Assembly (NCBI GenBank): GCA_022453515.1
Contig: JAJNNY010000006.1
Location: forward strand, 372,001-436,000
DNA: 64,000 bases
Source of the DNA: Astrocystis sublimbata
Lineage: Eukaryota > Ascomycota > Sordariomycetes > Xylariales > Xylariaceae
Direction of reading: 5' to 3'
In this document: one piece after another, positions 57,175 to 64,000 of the stretch
Layout: each line of letters opens with the position of its first letter
How positions within the stretch are numbered: the stretch's first letter is position 1
Notes under the pieces: generated by a model
What the model was told of the DNA's origin: nothing
Database searches by the model: none
What the model saw: only the letters and a program-made list of their open reading frames with translations
Made by a program: the position numbers and the translations under genes

Positions 57175-57902
57175 AATGATTCAAATGTATATAGGAAAGC
57201 GATGCATTTCTCCTCAGATGAGGTAGATTTTAATCCCTAATCTTCTTATACCTAACCGCCTAGGTACTTAGGTAGGCAAGTAAATCCCACCGGTTGGGTT
57301 GAAAGGGGTGAGAACCTTGCTGGCAACCTGGATGGCTACCTCGATGGCAACAGCGCCATGTGGTCGGGGGGGCAGTCGCTGACGTAGCGAACGTCATTCC
57401 AACTTCGTATAAATAGGTACGGAGCAGAGAGAGCATACTACCGATAGGTATACCCCGATGTTTCCAGAGCTGGCGTGGTAAATTCGAGAGACGTACTCGT
57501 ACGTGCAACAAGGTTTCTGACTGCCCGCATGCTGAGTTCCCCCTTTCGCCCTAAAACCCCAACTGTGCAGCGTTTGGTGGCAACCAGCAATACAGCATCG
57601 CAGCGCTGGAACTTTTAGACGCTTCAAGCCCAATATGCCTTAGCCGATACGCAATCATAGCCCAGCATAGCTAAGACATCAATAAATCATTCCTACATGA
57701 CGAGTAAGAATTATCTTCTAGACGGTCATCGAGGTTTCGACAAAAACGCAAAGATTGACTTCGTGAGTGTGAGTGAGGATCCAAGTTGGATTTAAGATAA
57801 ACCTGACTGTATGTGCTCGAGTCATCCATCCAACCTGGGGACGCATCCAGATCGATCGGGCTGCATCTGTGATGACAATGACGCGATGACCACGGCGTAT
57901 TA
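57175..57902. other. Intergenic region between the flavoprotein and YwbE-domain genes
   Basis: About 730 bp that hold the flavoprotein promoter and the 3' end of the YwbE-type gene, both on the minus strand. A TAGGTACTTAGGTAGGC motif lies at 57261-57277. No gene seen. Confidence 0.65.
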
Positions 57903-58502
57903 TTACCCCTCGAAATGGGCAGTGACGTGGTGAGCAACGGCGGCCTCGTCTCCTTCGAAATCCTCGCAAACTGGACATGTGGCGATGGCCGAAGTTCCGT
58001 CCGCGGCCGCTTGATAGTCATTGCTCGGGTTGCCACACTCTATATTGTCCTGTTCACCTGAATTGGCTTTTATCGCTTTGGCGCCCTTTTGCTTGCGCTT
58101 CGATGGCACAATGTACGCGGCTAAGTCTATCTGCTCAGCAGGAGCGTCAAGTGCCTCCTCGAGACGAACATCACGGTGCCGTGGCGGGCGCCCTCGACCT
58201 CTCGGTCCCATGGCATTGTCTGGGACGGAATCTATGAAAGGCAGGGGATTTGGATCGCTTGTGGAAGTCAATGCAGAGGATGAATGTGTCGATGCGCCAG
58301 TGTCGACGCCTTGGGCCATACTTTGCACCCTGCCAACGCGTCCATCTGTCAGTCGCACCTTGATGCCTCGGTGATGGTCCCCTTTGGTCAGGACATGTTG
58401 AACGACGCCTCGTACTTGGCGACCTGTGCGCTGATCGGCCTTGAGGACAATGTTGACCAGGGCCCCAGGAACAACCTGATGATATTTCGGGACGTTCGCC
58501 AT
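57903..58502 (-). CDS. YwbE/DUF2196-domain protein with AT-hook and zinc finger
   Basis: A single coding exon of 199 residues from the ATG at 58502-58500. Residues 5-62 are the YwbE (DUF2196) domain shared with bacteria: VPGALVNIVLKADQRTGRQV, HVLTKGDHHRGIKVRLTDGR, VGRVQSM. Its biochemical role is unknown; the domain looks like a small beta barrel that could bind nucleic acid. A disordered middle follows with an AT-hook-type GPRGRGRPPRHR (about 98-109) and a basic SKRKQKGAKAIK. The C terminus is a zinc-finger-like CPVC...HHVTAH with C-x2-C-x12-H-x3-H spacing (Cys176, Cys179, His192, His196), similar to C2H2 or UBZ ubiquitin-binding fingers. AT-hook, basic stretch and finger suggest a nuclear protein, which is inference. 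The leader has a 49-nt intron. Confidence 0.85.
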   Translation of the reverse strand: MANVPKYHQVVPGALVNIVLKADQRTGRQVRGVVQHVLTKGDHHRGIKVRLTDGRVGRVQSMAQGVDTGASTHSSSALTSTSDPNPLPFIDSVPDNAMGPRGRGRPPRHRDVRLEEALDAPAEQIDLAAYIVPSKRKQKGAKAIKANSGEQDNIECGNPSNDYQAAADGTSAIATCPVCEDFEGDEAAVAHHVTAHFEG

Positions 58503-61384
58503 TGCGGCGCTTGGACAGCACGGTCTTCCGGCCTGAAGGAAATTCAGGCAGTATTGAGGGTTCAAAGTGCAGACGATGCTGCCAACTGTAATCCTAAGTG
58601 GCAAGCCAAGTTAGGATGGAAGAGGCGTTGGATGGTACTTACGGGGCATCTGACGCTCCTGTTCCTGACCGATGTCTTGACTTTCCAAAGCGTCAAGTCA
58701 GTGCACCGGTCTAGTAAGTACCTACTTGGGTACCTACACCTATAAACCAATTAAATCCGTAACACTTGTAGCCCCACACAGGCTCTGAGCTGTTACTGAT
58801 TAAAATGCGGGTGACTGTAGGTACCTGGGTGCCTGGCATGCCTGGCATGTCGCCCACCTGGGTCACTGTGGGGGATTCGGGCCGCGCCCGGGCTTTGCCT
58901 GATTGAATATACGGGGTATCGCAATAGATCGTTTACAAGCAATTCGACTCAAGTTGGTTGATCGATTCCACCCATCTCCAGGTTTACCTACAGTGGGGTC
59001 AATCAAGCAAGAGGTATTGCATCCAAACTCACTTATTACTCAAACGTCATTGCCGATAAGGAACAGGGCATGTTTACTGGTCAAGTAGAATGAACACAGT
59101 CGCTGGCACAAGGAAAACAAGCATTGCAATAAATGAGCAACGAATAACATTACCTGTAAGTAAGTACCTAAAGGTAACCAAATAACATATTGAAAGGGGA
59201 TTTTTGTTCTCCTCTTGGAGTCTTCGTCTGGGCCCATCTATCCATCCAGTCTCATCCCGCCCGTCTCGTGCCGTCCCGAGGTCAACCCGCTGTTCCACCG
59301 CAGGCAGGCGAACAGACACGGTGCTAATGGTTGTGTTTCTGTAATACCACTCGCACTCGGACTGAGCCGAGTTATTCTACATCTTGAAACAGATCGGCTG
59401 TATCATCAGAACCCTCTATTGCAGGTCAAGATATTCCGATGCTGATGCAATGCAGCGCGCGCGCGCATGCATGATTAGTCACATGTCACCGCGGCATCAT
59501 CTGCTTGTACCGGTTGCTACCTTACACATCACCCATCCAGGACACAGCACACAGGACATCCAGGACCCATCCCGCTACCCGCTGCCTCCAATGAGTAATC
59601 AATCATCCGGGTGCACGATGCGAGTTTTAGCTGTGCAACACGCCACTGAAACATCACGAGGACTATCCAATAGGAAGACATCCACGAGAAGCAAGCGACC
59701 ATAGTTGCTGTACAGTCACCTGGGAATCTGTACGCTGCTGTATGCATACTGCCTCGTATTTATCTGGTTTGCTCCCGACGTGGTAGATGTGCTGTCAAAT
59801 GGGGACGAGCCATTCTAGAAGGCATGATGGTGCAACCTCGACCTTTTCCCATGGACCTGGCTGGCGGTCTGTCCAGGCATGCCGGGTTGACACACGTGCA
59901 CCTAGGTACCTAGCTCGCCTAGGTGCTAGGGACTGTGTGTGTGAAATGCCTAATTCAAATAAGCAATACCAACAACTATAACCAACCCAGGCGAGATCTC
60001 AAGATCGACCTGCTCTTCGCTTCCGAGGCACTTTGCACCATCGTTGTCGTCTAATATCATAATCCACTGCTTCGGGCCGACACACCTCAAAACCCATGGT
60101 TTGGGATTGTTGCCCCGGACATTGTCGGGAGCAGCACGCTAAGCCTCATGCACACTTTTCTTTCCTTCCCTGTGGGCTTGCCTGGCGACTTGGGAAGAAT
60201 CTGGAGGAGCACGACATCCTTGGTTCACTTTCTAGTTGTGGTCTGCAGTAGCGCCGGTGGGACCAGACGCATGCTATGCTCCATTTCCGCTCAAAGGGTC
60301 TACTAGTACAGCTGCGAGTAATCGACTCCCGTCCTCGCCGGACCCAAGCATCCAAGTCCGGCTTAACTATGTAAGCAGTTGCGAAGAGTCTATGACTCTA
60401 TGGGCTTAAGAGTACTAGTGAGAGACATAGCCTTGTCTTTTGGGAGCAGCTCTAGAGTCTACCCACATGCCTACAGTAGGTTAAGTAGGCAGGGTGGAGA
60501 ACACTATACTTAGAATGCTGGTATGGCAATAGCTATTACATAGAGAGTAAGGCGCACTAGTGTAAAACATTGTTTCCAGATAACAAGGGCGGGATAGTAC
60601 TGACCTTGATTAATCTCGTCAACCGCTTACGATACTTAGCAAAGTCTGTCGTGCCATTGCTATTACGAATCGTCTCTACCCAAAACACACCTAAGGCGGA
60701 TTTGGGGCACCAATGTAAATGACAGCGCCCTTGCCCTGGCCGGGCGAGGCCAACCTTGATCAAGGGGATCCCGGACTGGTTGCTTGAACGGGCCAATCTG
60801 GTTTAGCTGTATTCACTTTGGTAGAGGTCTCGGAGGATAGGTAATATCTTATTTCGGAGCGGTTTCGACGTGAGGGAATATGACGATTTCGACCTGTCAC
60901 GAACGCGCTGCCTTGGCAAGCCAAAGTGCCAACCTGGTTGGGTATTGGAGGGTATTGGAGCTATCTATCACCTTTGCTCCCCTTCCCCCCTGCCTTGATG
61001 TGGTACGACATTGCTCTGGAAGAGTCGAACCGAGCGCCTGCAGTCTAGTCTGTCGTCTGAGATCGGCCTGCGAGACATGCAGCCATTGTTGTGCCTGAAC
61101 CTGAGCAATACCGGGTACGTGGGTTCGTCGACGCTACATCGACCATCGGCAGACGAAGTATATAAATGACCAACATGCTCCCGTCGATCAGCAACCACGT
61201 TCTACTACTACACCTTGATAGGAATACCACACCAACTTGTTTCTCTTACGACTTTTAGGTCTTCTCTTGGAAGAAATGGTTAGCATAGCTTAAGGCTGTT
61301 AGGTCTTCATTATCGTGATCTTCGTCGGCGCTCAACTGGAACGCACAAAGCTTTATTCATCCCCCACTTCGAACAAGCAACAAC
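58503..61384. other. Intergenic region between the YwbE-type gene and the hydrolase gene
   Basis: About 2.9 kb between two divergent genes, no supported coding gene. It contains the YwbE-gene leader intron, an alternating GCGCGCGCGC run (near 59456-59467), inverted CACCTAGG/CCTAGGTG motifs near 59898-59925, and a TATATAAAT box at 61158-61166, about 220 bp before the hydrolase ATG. Confidence 0.6.
58562..58649 (-). other. Leader intron and spliced uORF of the YwbE-type gene
   Basis: An intron of 49 nt (58642 down to 58594) has a GTAAGT donor, a CCTAACTTGG branch region and a CACTTAG acceptor, all on the minus strand. An ATG at 58649-58647 just before the donor would, after splicing, open a 12-codon frame (MPRLQLAASSAL) that stops 60 bp before the main ATG. 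Splice signals are strong; a regulatory role for the uORF is inference. Confidence 0.6.
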
Positions 61385-62369
61385 ATGGCACGCTCCACAG
61401 ATCGCCAACCGAGACCACCGTACGACCCTGCTATTACCCAGGTGCTAGTAGCGCTAGGTCACGGTCCCGATCGTTATGAGGTCGACAGAGTGCGCAAGGT
61501 CTCTGCTTGTCGGACAAAGCCTCTCACGGAGGCTCTGTTAGCTGATAAGAGTGTCCGCGTCGAGACCCTGACGATACCAGGTCCCAAAGACGACCTCACC
61601 GTTTCCATAGTCCGACCAATGACAGAATCGAACCCCAAAAGACTGCGTCCTGGCATCTTCTACATTCACGGTGGCGCACTTGTCTCCTGCAATCGGTTTG
61701 CAGGTCTCGACACTAGCGCAGTATGGGCGCGAGAAATTGATGCCATCACCATCAGTGTAGAGTACGGCCTCGCGCCAGAAAACACAGGTGAAGAGCCAGC
61801 CAACGACTGCTACGCCGGACTCCTTTGGGCCGACAAACACCCTTACTCAACTAGGCATCGACCCTGGCCGTCTTATCTTATATGGAACCTCTGCCGGGGG
61901 TTGCTTGGCGGCGGCCACTGCGCTTATGGCGCGTGATAAAGGGGGACCAAAGCTCTCAGGCTTGTTCCTCGAGTGCCCCATGCTCGACGACAGGAACGAC
62001 ACCATCTCAGCGCAACAATTCACAAATGGCCCTTTCTACAACTCGACCATGAACCGGTTCGCCTGGCGCTGTCTACTGGGCGATCGCGTCGGGACGAATG
62101 ACGTCTCTGAGTACGAGGCCCCGGCCAGGGCTGCCAATCTGGGGGGTTTACCCCCCACATTCATCGATTGTGCGTCGGCTGAGCCGTTTCGCGACGAGAT
62201 TGTGATGTTCGCTTCGAGGCTTTGGCAAGCTGGGGTCTGCGCCGAGCTTCACGTCTGGCCCGGCGGACCGCATGGATACGATCGAATAGCACCTGATGCA
62301 CCGATGTCGAAGCAAGCTCGCGAGGCCAGGATAGCCTGGCTTCGAAGGGTGTTTACCAGGGGCATCTAG
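61385..62369 (+). pseudogene. Alpha/beta hydrolase (HSL/esterase type) with a one-base frame break
   Basis: Two overlapping frames together encode one alpha/beta hydrolase of about 327 residues. Frame 1 (from 61385) has the oxyanion motif FYIHGGALVSC and SVEYGLAPENTGEEPANDCY with GLLWADKH. Frame 2 continues with LTQLGIDPGRLILYGTSAGG (nucleophile Ser), then FIDCASAEPFRDEI (acid Asp in the usual region) and WPGGPHGYDRI (His). The switch falls at 61840-61843, where a CCC run is one base too long for the frame. Alternatively a 67-nt intron (61788-61854; GTGAAG donor, ACTAG acceptor) would restore frame in phase but delete the conserved helix EEPANDCYAGLLWADKH. The gene is therefore a recent pseudogene, a sequence error, or a gene saved by unusual splicing. 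The Ser, Asp and His are all intact. The upstream start has a normal promoter. Confidence 0.8.
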
Positions 62370-64000
62370 TGCCCCCATGTTTCCCACTTTGGAGTTTCGT
62401 TCTTTTGGGTCATGAGTTTACGGAGTTTCTGTGCTTGTCTGCTGGCAAGAGGACATTAATGGGAAGCGAACTAAGTGTGCTCTACTGATATTGGCGATGT
62501 CTTTCGATCGGGAAAGGGAACAGGTCGGAGTTAGATGAAAAGTTTCCGAATTGTTTGTCAACGGGGGTCCTTTACTGCCTATATCAGAGCTTCACACTGC
62601 GGACTGGTCAAAACAAAAACAACAAGGCGATTGTATACTATAGTGTCTTCTAGGGCAGACTACAGTGTACAGTATATTCATTTGAGAAAAGAGCATCGGC
62701 ACTGCGTCACCGGGGAGTTGGTGCAACACAAAAGACTACTTTATATATAGCGGACGGTTTGGCCCGAGTTGGCGCGTGCGTCTAGAGGCCTTGGAAGAGA
62801 GTTGAAACAAAACGCGCAGCGGAACGCACAGATACACTATGTATCCGTGTGCGAGTATGGCGTGCCCGTCGGCAACTACCGTACCGTTCCGAACTATAAT
62901 TGCCTTCATATATCCTATACAACATGGTCATCACGGCGATCGGAAATTGACAAATAGCTGCTATCAAGACACGATTGATAATTTTATTATGGCATTTATT
63001 ACCTTCGTAGGTTGTATACATCTACTGATCCGTTGCGAAGCGCGGGATGCAATATACTAGGTAAGGGTCTCAGGATCACCCCCCAATTAGGCTGGAAATA
63101 ACACGGAAACAAAAGGCTGAATCCAAGGCGAGCTGTTCCACATGGCAACAGTTTGCGGTATGTACATTCAGCCTTCAGCCTCAAGTCAGTCTGCTAGTTG
63201 CCAAGCTGCAAAAGTCTTTTGGAAGCGGGCAATCAAGCAATGGTGCGAACGAGAAAGGTGAAGCAATAAATCCAACCCCGACCCAATGCAGCAACAATGG
63301 CAATGTTCACGAAGTGAGGAGCGAAATACAGGAGTCTCTCATCTCAAAACAGTTGGATGCATAGCCCGGCTTTCGTCTGCACAAACAGACAGGTCCTGTA
63401 ATAGGACAACACAGTAAACAATCACTTAATTCCCTTTCTGGGAAAAACACAGCTTTGCACCTGAACAGCCAAATAAGTAGGGATAAATAAACCCCGGAGC
63501 ACCTACAAGTGGAGACTTAGTGGGCAATTTTGGCAGTCAAAAAAGAACAATCTCCTACATTGTTTCCCTTTGAAGCGGTACTTGGGTGTGGGTGACTTGA
63601 CTGACCTTCCATAACTTGTCAAAGTGAGTGTGTGTTCTTGTACCTAGCGTAGCCAAGTCGGCTTGGGACCCTGGCTATATCAGGGCAGGTACCTAGGTGA
63701 TAATTGATAGCTACATATCATAAATGCCTATTCCTACATGCTCATGTTAACATCAAATCCCGCTGTCCGAAGGAACCGGCTGTATCTACTTTTGCGGATT
63801 TCCCCCACTATCAAGACTGCTATCCAACTTCCATTTTCTTTGATCGTCATTTAACTTGCATTCCGTATCTTCCAATATATTCTCTGCATAAAATGGGGGG
63901 GCCAAAATTTGTCACTGGATTCGCGTGTACTCGGCCCGTTAACAGCACGGCACACGTAATACACGCCCGCATACAACAGATCTCGTTCTTGACCGAGTCA
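62370..64000. other. Terminal intergenic region
   Basis: I see no gene in the last 1.6 kb. Frames are under 80 codons. ACTATAGTGT/ACAGTGTACAGTATA-like palindromic strings occur at 62636-62676, and a GGTACCTAGGTG motif at 63688-63699. Confidence 0.55.

Noticed and set aside
58503..58604. Extension of the YwbE-type protein upstream of 58502
   Set aside because: It lacks an ATG, crosses a strong leader-intron acceptor, and the family N terminus starts close to the chosen methionine.

Overview
This is a stretch of nuclear DNA from a filamentous ascomycete, most likely a Sordariomycete. Genes are split by short introns (mostly 49-104 nt, GT-AG ends, CTAAC/CTGAC-type branch sites), there are no operons, and the recognisable proteins are typical of moulds: a Dicer-like protein, an FlbA/Sst2-type RGS protein with two DEP domains, a Git3-type receptor, a CCG-6-like wall protein and DUF7053. 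Gene models were built by joining open frames at splice sites that keep conserved protein blocks intact; no transcript data were available.

Layout. 1-377 (minus): 5' end of a Dicer-like gene, cut by the window edge. 1574-4749 (plus): tap42 (TOR/PP2A regulator), then cdc73 (Paf1 complex). 7120-7668 (plus): rps22, the 40S protein uS8, with a GC-AG intron. 7669-21280: about 13.6 kb in which I find no gene I can name, containing weak open frames, one strong palindrome and, towards its right end, a dense field of TAGGTACCTA-like motifs. 21281-23960 (plus): FlbA-type RGS protein with a low-complexity N terminus. 25111-26093 (plus): small secreted GPI-anchor-type protein. 27293-30128 (plus): Orc4 with N-terminal AT-hooks and a PHD finger. 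32208-33145 (plus): DUF7053 protein. 36234-38400 (plus): Git3-type GPCR. 40266-41111 (minus): class I glutamine-amidotransferase-like protein. 41112-46506: mostly empty, with one possible coding remnant near 44.8-45.1 kb. 46507-47495 (plus): F-box protein. 50415-52428 (plus): MFS transporter. 54479-55174 (plus): GNAT acetyltransferase, convergent with an FAD-dependent oxidoreductase at 55439-57174 (minus). 57903-58502 (minus): YwbE/DUF2196 domain with an AT-hook and a C2H2/UBZ-like finger. 61385-62369 (plus): alpha/beta hydrolase with a one-base frame break. 62370-64000: nothing supported.

The left half is housekeeping and regulation: RNA silencing, TOR signalling, transcription elongation, translation, G-protein signalling and replication origins. 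The right half (50-62.4 kb) is more accessory in character (transporter, acetyltransferase, flavoprotein, hydrolase), but there is no backbone synthase, so a metabolite cluster is only a weak inference. I did not find a clearly undescribed multi-gene system. The most notable items are the AT-hook/PHD Orc4, the YwbE-AT-hook-zinc finger protein, the frame-broken hydrolase whose frame could be restored by splicing, the GC-AG intron in rps22, and the stop-free 78-nt intron in the amidotransferase gene. I found no tRNA, rRNA, CRISPR array or intact transposon.
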